Assembly (NCBI RefSeq): GCF_000719115.1
Contig: NZ_JOEA01000008.1
Location: 124,001-188,000 of the forward strand
From: Lentzea albidocapillata
GTDB taxonomy: Bacteria; Actinomycetota; Actinomycetes; Mycobacteriales; Pseudonocardiaceae
Reading direction: 5' to 3'
DNA length: 64,000 nt
Every line of letters starts with the position of its first letter. Positions within the stretch are counted from its first letter, which is position 1. Made by a program: the position numbers and the translations under genes. A model generated the notes under the pieces. It was not told where the DNA came from. It saw nothing but the letters and a program-made list of their open reading frames with translations, and ran no database searches. This document shows positions 52,554 to 61,574 of this stretch, in pieces.

Positions 52554-55500
52554 CTCCGGGTTCCCCTCACCTGCACCTCGATCTCGACGTCGACGCTGCG
52601 CATCGAGTCGAGCGTCGCCCAGCCGTCTCCTCGTTCGGTGAACCGCTTCAGCAACCTCGGTCGCTCGTGGCCGAAGTTGCTGTAACGAAGGCCTCCCAAG
52701 GCCTGTGAGTCGATCGCCCGCTTCGACCACGTCTCGATCAGGTCATCGAGGTGAACCTGTACGCGCGCGAGCTCGGTGGCATCCGCCTGCTCCACCCTCG
52801 CGAGAAACAACTCCAGCAGGGCTGTCAGGCGCTTGTCGTCCGGATCGAACAGGGCTGCGTCCTGGTTCTCGGTCAGGCCGAGGGCATGACGGACCAGGAT
52901 GACAAGATCAGCGTGCAGCGCGCGTTCCCGCGCTGGTACCGAGAACGGCGTCACCGAACTCGGTTCCACAGAGCGGTAAAGACTTGCGTGGTAGGGGACA
53001 AACGACTCGTAGTGCGAGCGGTCGCGCGGCTTGGACGGTGAGTAGACCGTCACAACGAGACCTGGCCTGTCAGCCTTTCGGCCTACGCGGCTGGTTGCCT
53101 GGATGTACTCGGCAGTCGTCTTGGGCTGACCAACCACGGTCATGAGCCCAAGACGACCAACGTCAACACCGACGGAGATCATGTTGGTGCTGGCCAGAAA
53201 GGCCACACCCTCAACGTCGTCGTGTGGCCTCTTCAACCGTTCGAGTCGTTTCGGAATCTGGATGGAAGCGACGTTGCTCGTCAGCTCAACGACATTGTCA
53301 TCATCGATGTGTCTGATCTCGTCCTCAGCCCGCGCGATCACCTTCAGACGCGAGGGGATGTCATCCGAGGCGAGGTTGATCGTCTTACCGAGCTCGCGAA
53401 GACTGTTGTGGTAGACGACGAGTGTCGAGTAGGCATCGGCAACCTGGGCCGACAGCTCGATCTCGAGCGGAGCCTGGAGCTGCGCGGCGGCGACGTGGAT
53501 GAGCGCCGTAAGGGGCGTGTGCCCCTGAGGCATGATCCCTGCGTATGCGCGTCCGGGCCGCATATCGTCGGTCCGGACGAAGTACGAGTCGGCGGCGTTG
53601 ACTCCTGCGGGAGGAAACAGCGCGACCTCGCGTCCGAACACACCCTGTGCCTGCTCGTCCGCGCGGCGGATGGTGGCAGTCGCGGCGACGATCTTCGGCC
53701 TGTGTCCAAGGTGCTGCATCAGAACGTCGAAGGCGGCCTCGTAGAGCCCGACGATGGTGCCGAGCGGACCGGAGATCAGGTGGAACTCGTCCTGGATGAT
53801 CAGAGACGGTCCGGGGTCGTGGCCCGCGCCGAAGAACGCTCCGGTGTCCTTGTTCCACACGGCCCGAGCAAACTTGTCGACCGTGCCGACGAGCATCGTG
53901 GGCGGGTTCTCGTAGAGATCCTCGTCCACGGACGACATGGGCAGCCCGGTGCGGAACCGACACTTCTCGTTCAGGCACCTGACCCGGAACGAGCTGTTGG
54001 TTACCGAGATGCCCCACAGCTGTTCGTCCTCAGGACCGTTCGGCACGATCCTGGTCCCACACCACGGGCACGCCTCGATCTGGAAGCCCTGGTCCTCCAC
54101 CACACCCTCGCGCGCACGGGCCAACAGTTTGCGCGCATCGGAGTACGTGTTGGGACTGTTGTTGGCGCCGACCCAGATCCCTATCGACACCGGTCGGCTG
54201 CCCAGCGCCCCGTTGGCCTGGTCACGCAGCACCTCGCAGGCCGCGATCATGGTGGCCGCGCGCTGGAACTGCTGGGTTGTGAGCAACCTCAGCGTGTACC
54301 TCGTAATGACCGTGGTGCCGGCTCCCTCGTCGCGACGGGTCAGCCGTCGGTGCAGGATCGTGAACGCGGCGAGCCCAAGGTATGCCTCTGTCTTGCCACC
54401 TCCGGTGGGGAACCAGATCAGGTCAACAAGATCGCGGTCCTCACCTTCCTGCACAACGCCCTTCACTGCCAGGAGAAGGAATCCGAGCTGGAACGGCCGC
54501 CACGTGGGGTCAAGCGACTCGTAGTCCACCGTTGGATCCGGTGCCTGGGAGAGCGGATGCGGCGAACCGCCGAGGTCCTCAAGGCTGTGCGCCATCTGCA
54601 TGGCCATCGCACGGTTCGCCAGTCCGAACGCCCTACGTGCGTCTGGATCGTCGCGGAGGAACTCGACCCCTGCAAGCATGCGGTCCCGCGCGTTCTCGGC
54701 CCGATCCTGAAGCCGCTGTACCGCAGGAAGAAGTCGCGGCGGGAGGTTCTCCGACACAGCTTCCCATGTCGATGCAATCCAGTCCGTGTATCTGCCGACG
54801 AACCTGGTCAGGAAACCAACAGTTTCCTCTGTGGTGGACTCGATTTCGGCCAGCCGGTTCAACCGGACGGCATCCGCCACGTCCGGCACGTCGAATGCAA
54901 CATCTGGAACGACATGCACGGGAAGAAAGGACGTGCTGACCCAGTCTGGGCGTTCAGTGGTGATGTCCCAGCAGGCCGCTGCCCCGTGTCCCACCGCATA
55001 AACCGGTACGTCGCGGTATAGGAGTTCGAGTTCCTCTGCCTCTTCATCGCTGTGGGTGTGAACCTGCGTCGGATAGCGGGTGATACCGCCATCTGTCACC
55101 GAGCAACGCAGCCCGACCTGGAACAGACAGTCCTCAGGCTGTACCGGACGGCCTTTTTCCTGCTTCCTGCGGTTGACCAGAACGACGGTGACTATGAGCC
55201 CGCCGGGATGCTGACGCCAGGTCACCTCCAAGGTGGCTGCGTCGTCCCAAAGGGGAACGCTTCGGTGCGTTCCGCCAGATTCCGGCGGAACGCACCGAAC
55301 CGCATCGGTTCCGTTGAGGTCGAGAGAGTGACGCTGCCACTCGTCCTCGGCGACGTTCAGATAGCGAGCCGCGTGGACGTCGACGAGTAGCGTCGACCGG
55401 CTCGTGGTCATGAAGCTGATGCCTGCTGAGCTTGGGCGGTTCTGGCCGGCCAGTGTTATGGGGTCCTCGTCGTTGTCCTCCGGGAGTGCCCCTGCCCTGT

Positions 55501-55711
55501 CATCGATCTCCTCGTCGTCCTCGACGGGACTTCCCGCATCGGCTGCCGCCACATCGAGGGATGTCGGGTAAAGGATGGCCGTCAGATATCGGTGTTGTGG
55601 AGCCTTCTCGTACAGGACTTCGCTGTCACCGTCGACTGGACCCACAAGTTGGTCGTGAAGGTAGCCCAGCATCCGGTCCCGGTCGGGGAATCGGGTGGCA
55701 TCCGGTTCCAT
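52550..55711 (-). CDS. drmA: DrmA-like SF2 helicase of a DISARM-type system
   Basis: 1053 residues. A long N-terminal region (1-420) precedes the helicase: Walker A WFPTGGGKTEAYLGLAAF (Lys440), RYTLRLLTTQQFQRAATM, IWVGANNSPN, paired Cys (CPWCGTR...CLNEKCRF), a DEFH box (IIQDEFHLISG), and helicase C motifs (STNMISVGVDVGRLG; EYIQATSRVGRKA). This is the wording of DrmA. It is third-position GC-rich but less so than the region to the left, in line with transfer. The start (TGATG) shares a base with the stop of the NERD-helicase gene. It presumably works with the DrmB-like protein encoded next. Confidence 0.87.
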   Translation of the reverse strand: MEPDATRFPDRDRMLGYLHDQLVGPVDGDSEVLYEKAPQHRYLTAILYPTSLDVAAADAGSPVEDDEEIDDRAGALPEDNDEDPITLAGQNRPSSAGISFMTTSRSTLLVDVHAARYLNVAEDEWQRHSLDLNGTDAVRCVPPESGGTHRSVPLWDDAATLEVTWRQHPGGLIVTVVLVNRRKQEKGRPVQPEDCLFQVGLRCSVTDGGITRYPTQVHTHSDEEAEELELLYRDVPVYAVGHGAAACWDITTERPDWVSTSFLPVHVVPDVAFDVPDVADAVRLNRLAEIESTTEETVGFLTRFVGRYTDWIASTWEAVSENLPPRLLPAVQRLQDRAENARDRMLAGVEFLRDDPDARRAFGLANRAMAMQMAHSLEDLGGSPHPLSQAPDPTVDYESLDPTWRPFQLGFLLLAVKGVVQEGEDRDLVDLIWFPTGGGKTEAYLGLAAFTILHRRLTRRDEGAGTTVITRYTLRLLTTQQFQRAATMIAACEVLRDQANGALGSRPVSIGIWVGANNSPNTYSDARKLLARAREGVVEDQGFQIEACPWCGTRIVPNGPEDEQLWGISVTNSSFRVRCLNEKCRFRTGLPMSSVDEDLYENPPTMLVGTVDKFARAVWNKDTGAFFGAGHDPGPSLIIQDEFHLISGPLGTIVGLYEAAFDVLMQHLGHRPKIVAATATIRRADEQAQGVFGREVALFPPAGVNAADSYFVRTDDMRPGRAYAGIMPQGHTPLTALIHVAAAQLQAPLEIELSAQVADAYSTLVVYHNSLRELGKTINLASDDIPSRLKVIARAEDEIRHIDDDNVVELTSNVASIQIPKRLERLKRPHDDVEGVAFLASTNMISVGVDVGRLGLMTVVGQPKTTAEYIQATSRVGRKADRPGLVVTVYSPSKPRDRSHYESFVPYHASLYRSVEPSSVTPFSVPARERALHADLVILVRHALGLTENQDAALFDPDDKRLTALLELFLARVEQADATELARVQVHLDDLIETWSKRAIDSQALGGLRYSNFGHERPRLLKRFTERGDGWATLDSMRSVDVEIEVQVRGTRR

Positions 55712-57285
55712 CACCGTCCCGCTTCCTGATCGGCAGGCTTCACGATCCACAGCGCAGCCTTGGCCCTGGTCATGCCGACGTACAGCTGAGCTCGCGCCGT
55801 CTGTTCGTCCGTGTCCTCGTCCGTTTCCAGAACGACGTACCGACTTTCCAAGCCCTTGAAGTCGGCTACCTTGGCAAAACCGACGCGTCCGCGGCCCGGC
55901 TTGCGCATACGCATGAGGTCGAGCGCGTCCACACGCTGGCGCCACGGGGCAGGCAGCTCGACGAAGACGGAATTCGCCATGTCGTGTGGCGACAGCAGTA
56001 CCACCTGCTCCAGCGGCACGTCGTGTTCTTCGAGTTCCGCCAGGACTGCGGCCACGGCAACAGCGGCTTCCGAGCGGTGCGCATCAATCACGACGACCTC
56101 GCGACCATGCCCCGCCGTCGTTACACCGAGGTCGGCGCCAGTCCGATCACGCGTGGCTTCAACGATCTCGGTCGTGTTCCTGCAGTTGTCCATCAGGTCC
56201 ACAACGGCCGGTCGCTGCGCCTGCAGCGTGGCCATCGCGGTTTCCTCATACCGGCCAACCAGTCCACGTTGGTTGTTGGAGTCCAAGAGGAAGGACCAAC
56301 GTCCGTCGGCGAGACCCCCGCATAGCGCGGCCTCGATGACCTTGAGGTCCTGCTCGTTGACGATGTCCTGCGCCTCGTCCACGACGACCATGTCGAAGGC
56401 GTCGACGTCGAAGGTCGGCACCTGGTCGAACGCGACCACGGTGATGTCGTCGAGGTCGGGCTGCGCACGGATGAAACTCGCAAGGATGTCACTGCGGCAC
56501 GTAAGCAGGACACGATCACCGGAACTCCGTGCGCGTCGGCACATCTCTACCGCGAGCATCGTCTTGCCCGTGCCTGCGCCACCTTCGAAGATCAGTCGGG
56601 GATTCCGACGGTGGTGGTCAAGAGCCCTGTACTGACGCGTCGTAAGAGCGACCAGTTCCTTCTCGACGAGGTCGTCAAGTCGCCGCAACGACAACACACG
56701 ATCGAAGTCCGGACGCAGGGCGCTGAGGTACTGCTCGACTTCCTCCGAGGAAAGCTGGCTTCGCCCGTTGGACCTGCCCTCCCAGAAGGTACCCAGCTTG
56801 TCGAGGCAGGCCGCCCAGCCCTCCGCCCGAAGCCGGGCAGCGTCGATCACCATCTCCGGACGCCACTCGACGCTGACTGCGTTGAAGTCGCAGTCCGGAA
56901 AGACGACGCCGTACCCGAACACCGTGCGACGCACCAGTTCGGGCCCGACATCGCGTCGCAGAACGTTCTCCAGAGCGAACATGCTCGATCTTGCCTGCTC
57001 GAGCGGGCTCTCCTTCAGCCGGTGCCTGGTTCCACGAAGATCCTGGGTGTGCCAGACGCCGTTCCTGCGGGAGATGCCACCGCCCTTGGCCTCCAGCACC
57101 AGCAGACCGCGCGGCCCCAACAGCAGGAAGTCGATCTCACACACACGTTTGCGTTCGTGTTCGGGCAGGTTGAGGCTGTGCAGGGCGTATTGCCAGCCGT
57201 CGGCTTCAAGTTCGGACAGCTGAGCAAAGATGTCCTTCTCGGCACGGCTGGGGTTGGAACCTATCCGGTTCGGGATCATCCTCAT
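55711..57285 (-). CDS. NERD-domain SF1 helicase
   Basis: 524 residues. N-terminal NERD nuclease-related domain (about 12-130): RKRVCEIDFLLLGPRGLLVLEAKGGG holds the D...ExK catalytic pattern. The SF1 helicase follows: Walker A FEGGAGTGKTM (Lys241), Walker B MVVVDEAQDIV (Asp303-Glu304), motif III FLLDSNNQ, motif IV VDLMDNCRN, motif V VADFKGLESRYVVL, motif VI ARAQLYVGMTRAKAAL. The helicase part is similar in plan to the inactive N-terminal part of the sigma fusion two genes on, but here all ATPase residues are intact. First gene of the operon. Confidence 0.88.
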   Translation of the reverse strand: MRMIPNRIGSNPSRAEKDIFAQLSELEADGWQYALHSLNLPEHERKRVCEIDFLLLGPRGLLVLEAKGGGISRRNGVWHTQDLRGTRHRLKESPLEQARSSMFALENVLRRDVGPELVRRTVFGYGVVFPDCDFNAVSVEWRPEMVIDAARLRAEGWAACLDKLGTFWEGRSNGRSQLSSEEVEQYLSALRPDFDRVLSLRRLDDLVEKELVALTTRQYRALDHHRRNPRLIFEGGAGTGKTMLAVEMCRRARSSGDRVLLTCRSDILASFIRAQPDLDDITVVAFDQVPTFDVDAFDMVVVDEAQDIVNEQDLKVIEAALCGGLADGRWSFLLDSNNQRGLVGRYEETAMATLQAQRPAVVDLMDNCRNTTEIVEATRDRTGADLGVTTAGHGREVVVIDAHRSEAAVAVAAVLAELEEHDVPLEQVVLLSPHDMANSVFVELPAPWRQRVDALDLMRMRKPGRGRVGFAKVADFKGLESRYVVLETDEDTDEQTARAQLYVGMTRAKAALWIVKPADQEAGR

Positions 57286-57880
57286 CGAGATACGCCTGCT
57301 TTACGACGAACGGGCATGAGAGTCGAATGCATGTTCGAGATCCTCAGTGAAGCGCTCCTTGCCGGCCGACCTGAACAAACACATGCGATCGCTTATCGCT
57401 GCGTTGCCAGCCTCGGTTACATCGCACGAGTTCGAACTCCGATCACGGGCATGAGACGCGACTGCGCGCAATAAGACCATATTCAGCACGCGCCTGAGTC
57501 ATTCTGACGCAATCGCGCGCGCGGAGCATCGGATCAGACACCCACGCAACGGCAGCGACAGGGGTAGCGAGGAGCGTTTTCGCAGCTAGGAGTACACCAG
57601 AGGCGCCGACAGCAGCGTTGCACCCGAACCGGGATGTCCTTGTTTTGACCAGTTTTACTGAAGTCACATCCCGCCGTTACGCCATCCGAGTGGCGCAACT
57701 GCGACTGGACAGTTGGCCAGCCGACACCATAGGCTCCGAGAGCACGCCCGCCATGAGCGCTTGATTCGCCTGCTCACCAGGACTTTCCGTCAGGCAACGT
57801 CCATTGTGGATCGCTGCCGACGAGGCGCCAAACGACTTCCGCATCGAAGACTTCCACACTCAGGTATGTTATCCACGCAC
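57286..57880. other. Intergenic region between divergent defence units
   Basis: About 600 bases without a gene I can support. Short open frames on both strands look like noise. It must hold the promoters of the minus-strand operon and the methyltransferase unit. A TATGTT at 57864 could be a -10 box but no matching -35 was found. No hairpin or repeat stands out. Confidence 0.5.
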
Positions 57881-57991
57881 ATGAACCTGGCGGCGAACCG
57901 TAACCGATACCAGAGATCATGGAAGCGGTTGTCACGGGACGGCTACATGGTCCTGGTACTCGTTGGCGCAGTGTTCGAAAGGGTGCGATAG
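57881..57991 (+). CDS. Possible 36-residue leader peptide before the methyltransferase
   Basis: MNLAANRNRYQRSWKRLSRD and 16 more residues, ending at a TAG that directly abuts the methyltransferase GTG (no base between). Basic and amphipathic with a hydrophobic end (YMVLVLVGAVFERVR). The placement suggests coupling or a leader-type control of methyltransferase synthesis. No recognised family; it may be chance. Confidence 0.35.
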   Translation: MNLAANRNRYQRSWKRLSRDGYMVLVLVGAVFERVR

Positions 57992-59878
57992 GTGTCCTAC
58001 TACGGGGTCAAGCTGCAGCGCAGCGACGATCTGCAACTAGCCAGCCACCCCGATGGCTGTACCGAGGACACCTTCGACGAATGGTGCTCACAGAGGCTCG
58101 CAAACAACCAGAAGCTGGCCGTCGACCTGTTCTCGGGCGCGGGTGGCCTGAGTCTTGGTCTGGAAGAGGCCGGCTGGACAGTCGCGGTCTCTGTCGACAA
58201 CGACAACAAGGCGCTGCAGACCCATCGCCACAACTTCCCGGGGTTGGCGCTTGCCCGCGACCTTGGCGACGAAACCCAGCGCCAGGAGCTCGTCAGCCTT
58301 CTCCGTCGTACGACAGTAGACCTGATTGCGGGTGGACCACCCTGTCAGCCATTCAGCCGGGCAGGCCGAAGCAAGATCCGCAGCCTTGTGGTGGCCGGAC
58401 ACCGCGACGAGCACGACCACCGACGCGAACTGTGGCAGGCGTTTCTTGACATCGCGTTGGCTGTACGTCCGCGGGCAGTGCTGATGGAGAACGTCCCCGA
58501 CATGGCGCTCGGCGACGACTTCGCCGTGGTTCGCACCATGGCCGACGAACTTGAGCGTGCGGGCTACTACACCGATCTACGACTCGTCGACGCGTGGCGA
58601 TATCGCGTTCCACAGCATCGCAAGCGCCTCATCCTGCTTGCGCGCCGCGACATCGAGGACTTCCCCTGGCCAGAGGAGCAGGAGGTACAGACGACGCTGT
58701 GGGATGCGATCGGCGACCTGCCCGACCTCAATGACACCACGGGCGCTCGTGTGCTGACCTATCGCAGGCCACGAAAGCTCCCATGGTTCGGCGACGCGAT
58801 GCGGGCTGGGGCTCCGGGTGGAGTGATCTGGGATCACATGACCCGTCCAGTGCGTGACGATGACCGCGAGATCTTCGATCTCATGGACTCGACCACCCTC
58901 TACGCGAACATCCCGGAGAAGTACCGGCGGTACAAGGTCGAAACCTTCGACGACAAGTACAAGAAGCTGGACTGGAAATCGGTAAGTCGGTCGATCACCG
59001 CACACATCGCCAAGGATGGGTACTGGTACATCCATCCAAAGCAACTGCGAACCCTCACCGTTCGGGAAGCCGCAAGGGTGCAGACCTTTCCTGATCGATT
59101 TCGTTTTGCCGGCACCCGTAGCGACGCGTTCCGGCAGATTGGTAACGCGGTACCCCCGATGCTTGGCCAAGCTGTGGCGACTGCGCTACGGCCGGTCAGC
59201 CAGGAGGAACACGAGAAGAATCCCCACGATGCTTCCTCACGCTGGGTCGCAGCGCGTAGCGCGCTGACCACATGGGCACGCCAGCAACGGCGTGGAAAAC
59301 AGTGGCACACGATGCCGGGCCCCGCAGTTACTCCTGCAGTAGCTGCGGTGGCAGCAGTTCTGACCAGCCGTGGCACGATGCCCAAAGGTACCGAGCAGGT
59401 CCTCGAAAGCATCCGAGGTAGGACACGACTGACAAAGGCCGAACTCGAAGCGCTGCAACAGCACCTCGCGACACCGCCAGGACGTCGCCAGCTTGAGCGT
59501 TTCCGGCCACTGCTCACCAAGCGCAAGGTCTGGACCGACCCCGATCTACTCGTCGAGCAACTGGACATGAAGCCTGCGGAAGAACAGACCTTCAGACTCC
59601 TAGCTGGTCAGGATGTCCTTCTCGCCACGCAAACCACGCTCCGGGTCGCAGCACGGGTTGTCGGCTCGGATTCGGACAGGACCAACCGGCTGAGTGACGG
59701 TCGCGTGGATCTTGCCAGGCTGATCGGAGCCGGAGAGGACGCCCCGCTCCGGGCGGCGGCACTCCGGCTGCTCGGCAGCACCGTCTGCAGAGCTCCCAGC
59801 ACACTCTGCGCAGCCTGCCCTCTCAGTCAGCAGTGCATTGGCGCGACAGCAGATCAGGCGACCGAGACGCTCTTCTAG
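57992..59878 (+). CDS. C5-cytosine DNA methyltransferase fused to an EndoIII-like [4Fe-4S] domain
   Basis: 628 residues. Methyltransferase part (1-400): motif I AVDLFSGAGGLSLG (43-56), motif IV GGPPCQPFSRAG (catalytic Cys118), motif VI ENV (166-168), motif VIII QHRKRLILLARR, motif X RQIGNAVPP. The C-terminal about 200 residues look like an HhH-GPD/EndoIII fold: ATQTTLRVAARVVG aligns with the catalytic loop where glycosylases have Asp (here Gln), and Cys599-x6-Cys606-x2-Cys609-x5-Cys615 is exactly the EndoIII cluster spacing. GTG start; GAAAGGG 9 bases upstream. In DISARM such an enzyme marks self DNA. It converges with vsr. Confidence 0.87.
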   Translation: MSYYGVKLQRSDDLQLASHPDGCTEDTFDEWCSQRLANNQKLAVDLFSGAGGLSLGLEEAGWTVAVSVDNDNKALQTHRHNFPGLALARDLGDETQRQELVSLLRRTTVDLIAGGPPCQPFSRAGRSKIRSLVVAGHRDEHDHRRELWQAFLDIALAVRPRAVLMENVPDMALGDDFAVVRTMADELERAGYYTDLRLVDAWRYRVPQHRKRLILLARRDIEDFPWPEEQEVQTTLWDAIGDLPDLNDTTGARVLTYRRPRKLPWFGDAMRAGAPGGVIWDHMTRPVRDDDREIFDLMDSTTLYANIPEKYRRYKVETFDDKYKKLDWKSVSRSITAHIAKDGYWYIHPKQLRTLTVREAARVQTFPDRFRFAGTRSDAFRQIGNAVPPMLGQAVATALRPVSQEEHEKNPHDASSRWVAARSALTTWARQQRRGKQWHTMPGPAVTPAVAAVAAVLTSRGTMPKGTEQVLESIRGRTRLTKAELEALQQHLATPPGRRQLERFRPLLTKRKVWTDPDLLVEQLDMKPAEEQTFRLLAGQDVLLATQTTLRVAARVVGSDSDRTNRLSDGRVDLARLIGAGEDAPLRAAALRLLGSTVCRAPSTLCAACPLSQQCIGATADQATETLF

Positions 59879-60303
59879 TCTGCTGCTCCGCGTGACGTCT
59901 CAGCCCAGATCCGTTGGGCAGCGCCGACCGCATCTCGACGGATCTCACATTCCCAGACTCGAACTACGTGCCAACCAGCGTCGGCAGCAGACTGGTTGTT
60001 GCGCAGGTCGCGCTCACGGTTCGTGTTGATCTTCTTGGCCCATTGATCTGCGTTCGGCCCGCGAAATCTTGCAGGTGTATGGGCCGGACAGCCGTGCCAG
60101 AAGCATCCGTCCACGAAGACGGCCAAGCGATGACGCGGGAGGATGAAGTCTGGTGTGCATCGTGGCGCTACCTGCTGGTGAATCCTGTACCGCAGGCCAA
60201 GGGCGTGCACCGCACAACGTAACGCGAGCTCCGGCTTCGTGTTGCGGGTGGGTCGGCCTCGCAGATGCTGCCCCTCCGCTGTCGCGATCCATCGATCGGA
60301 CAC
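59875..60303 (-). CDS. vsr: Very short patch repair endonuclease Vsr
   Basis: 142 residues from GTG 60303 (GGGAGG 4-5 bases upstream; ATG 60333 is an alternative). Vsr hallmarks: RGRPTRNTKPELALRCAVH, TPDFILPRHRLAVFVDGCFWHGCP (catalytic Asp and Zn-binding residues), NTNRERD and GWHVVRVWECEI. It nicks T:G mismatches that arise when 5-methylcytosine deaminates. It overlaps the end of the C5-methyltransferase tail to tail by 4 bases, the expected partner; the repair site is likely the methyltransferase's target. Confidence 0.93.
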   Translation of the reverse strand: MSDRWIATAEGQHLRGRPTRNTKPELALRCAVHALGLRYRIHQQVAPRCTPDFILPRHRLAVFVDGCFWHGCPAHTPARFRGPNADQWAKKINTNRERDLRNNQSAADAGWHVVRVWECEIRRDAVGAAQRIWAETSRGAAD

Positions 60304-60482
60304 TGGGCCTCCCACCTCGTCAAAGGACAACATCCTCCAGGCTGGAGGCGAATGTCCACGTACTCTGCCGAACGCACGAACGAGCAAGACGTTGACTCGT
60401 TGCGTCAGCCACGGCTGACCGACCGAGAGGCTGGCATAGCGCCCAGACTGCACGGTGCTCGCAAGTGACAGCTGCGACCTGA

Positions 60483-60520
60483 GCACAGGACGGACTGCCT
60501 ATAGGCAGTCCGTCCTGTGC
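60483..60520 (-). terminator. Intrinsic-type hairpin after the DUF397 gene
   Basis: GCACAGGACGGACTGCC (60483-60499), TATA loop, GGCAGTCCGTCCTGTGC (60504-60520): a perfect 17-bp stem, 5 bases past the DUF397 stop on the minus strand. No T-run follows, so efficiency is uncertain. Confidence 0.7.
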
Positions 60521-60525
60521 GATCG

Positions 60526-60723
60526 CTACTGCCGACCTGCCTTGTCTCGCAGGTCGTTGATGAAGCTGCAGAACGCGGTGCGCTGGAACCGCAGCGGCTC
60601 CGCGTCCGGGTTCTTGGAGTCGCGGACGCCGACGTCGTCAGTACTCACGGCGAGTTCCACGCACTCGTTGCCGGCTCCTCCCGAGTAGCTGCTCTTGCGC
60701 CACATGGAGTTGCTGCTGCTCAT
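60526..60723 (-). CDS. DUF397 family protein
   Basis: 65 residues with the DUF397 signature MWRKSSYSGGAGNECVELAV, GVRDSKNP and F-xx-FIND-LR at the C-terminus. These small proteins are paired with XRE/DUF5753 regulators in actinomycetes and often act as their antagonists or partners (as in BldB/WhiJ-like pairs). The start overlaps the stop of the XRE gene (ATGA). Confidence 0.9.
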   Translation of the reverse strand: MSSSNSMWRKSSYSGGAGNECVELAVSTDDVGVRDSKNPDAEPLRFQRTAFCSFINDLRDKAGRQ

Positions 60724-61574
60724 TGTCTGCCGAGCGCCCCTATCTGTCGGCCGATGCGCGCTGCCGTCTCGGTGGGCGACAACGCGACCAGGCTCACGTC
60801 GTCGAACATGGTGGTGAAGCGGACTACGTCAGCCTCATTGTCCACCCACGCGCCTCCGGCCGGGTATTCCAGGTAAACGCCCGGCGGATCGGCCGGACTC
60901 GGGAAGCTGATGATCGTGCACGGCCCGGACATGCTGCCGTAGGCACCGGCGGTCTTCGGGATGATCTGCAAGATGACGTTTGCTCGTGCGCCCACGGTCA
61001 GCAGGCGGTGAAGCTGTTCCTCCATCACGTCCGGACCACCGACCTCGCGCTCGATGACCGCCTCGTCGATCAGCGCGTGCAGCTGCAGTTCGCCGTTCTC
61101 CAGCCGTTTCTGCCGGTTGAGGCGTGTGGTGACGTGGCTGTCGAGCCGCACATCCTGCTTGTAGAACCGGTGAGCGGCCGCCTCGATGGCACGGGCATAG
61201 GACTTCACCTGGATCAGGCCGGGCACGGCCAGCGACTGAACGGTGCGCACCTTGTCGGCTTCGAGCTCGGCGCGGACGAACGTGCGGAACGCCTTGGTCG
61301 AGCCTGCAGGCAGGCGCACGCGCGGAGGTTCATCGCTCGCGTTCTCCCACAGCCGGGCTGCGGTGTCGCGATCCTCGTCGCTGGCGTCGTAGGACGCGCA
61401 CAAGGCGGCGACGCTCGCCCAGTTCGGCAGCACGTGTCCTGACTCGTACCGGCTGATGGTGCTGTCTGACGTCTTGAGTTCCTTTGCCGTCTGCGCGAGA
61501 GATCTGCCAGCGCTGTCTCGCAATCGCGCGAGGTGATCGCCGAGACGCTTCTTCGCCCGAGTTGGTGCTGCCAT
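60720..61574 (-). CDS. XRE-family regulator with DUF5753 domain
   Basis: 284 residues from ATG 61574. N-terminal helix-turn-helix (about 10-70: LGDHLARLRDSAGRSLAQTAKELKTSDSTISRYESG) and a C-terminal DUF5753 domain (AVPGLIQVKSYARAIEAAAHR; ALIDEAVIEREVGG; MEEQLHRLLTVGARANVILQIIP; CTIISFPSPADPPGVYLEYPAGGAWVD). Forms a unit with the DUF397 gene. The sense of regulation and target are unknown; a second such regulator begins at 63269. Confidence 0.92.
   Translation of the reverse strand: MAAPTRAKKRLGDHLARLRDSAGRSLAQTAKELKTSDSTISRYESGHVLPNWASVAALCASYDASDEDRDTAARLWENASDEPPRVRLPAGSTKAFRTFVRAELEADKVRTVQSLAVPGLIQVKSYARAIEAAAHRFYKQDVRLDSHVTTRLNRQKRLENGELQLHALIDEAVIEREVGGPDVMEEQLHRLLTVGARANVILQIIPKTAGAYGSMSGPCTIISFPSPADPPGVYLEYPAGGAWVDNEADVVRFTTMFDDVSLVALSPTETAARIGRQIGALGRQ

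Noticed and set aside
59914..60222. A 102-residue plus-strand frame over vsr
   Set aside because: Antisense to the clearly conserved Vsr protein and without its own ribosome binding site.
44884..60303. BREX, Druantia or Dnd/Ssp system
   Set aside because: No PglZ, BrxC, PglX, DruE or DndB-D/SspB-D homologues were recognised; DrmA/DrmB wording fits DISARM better.
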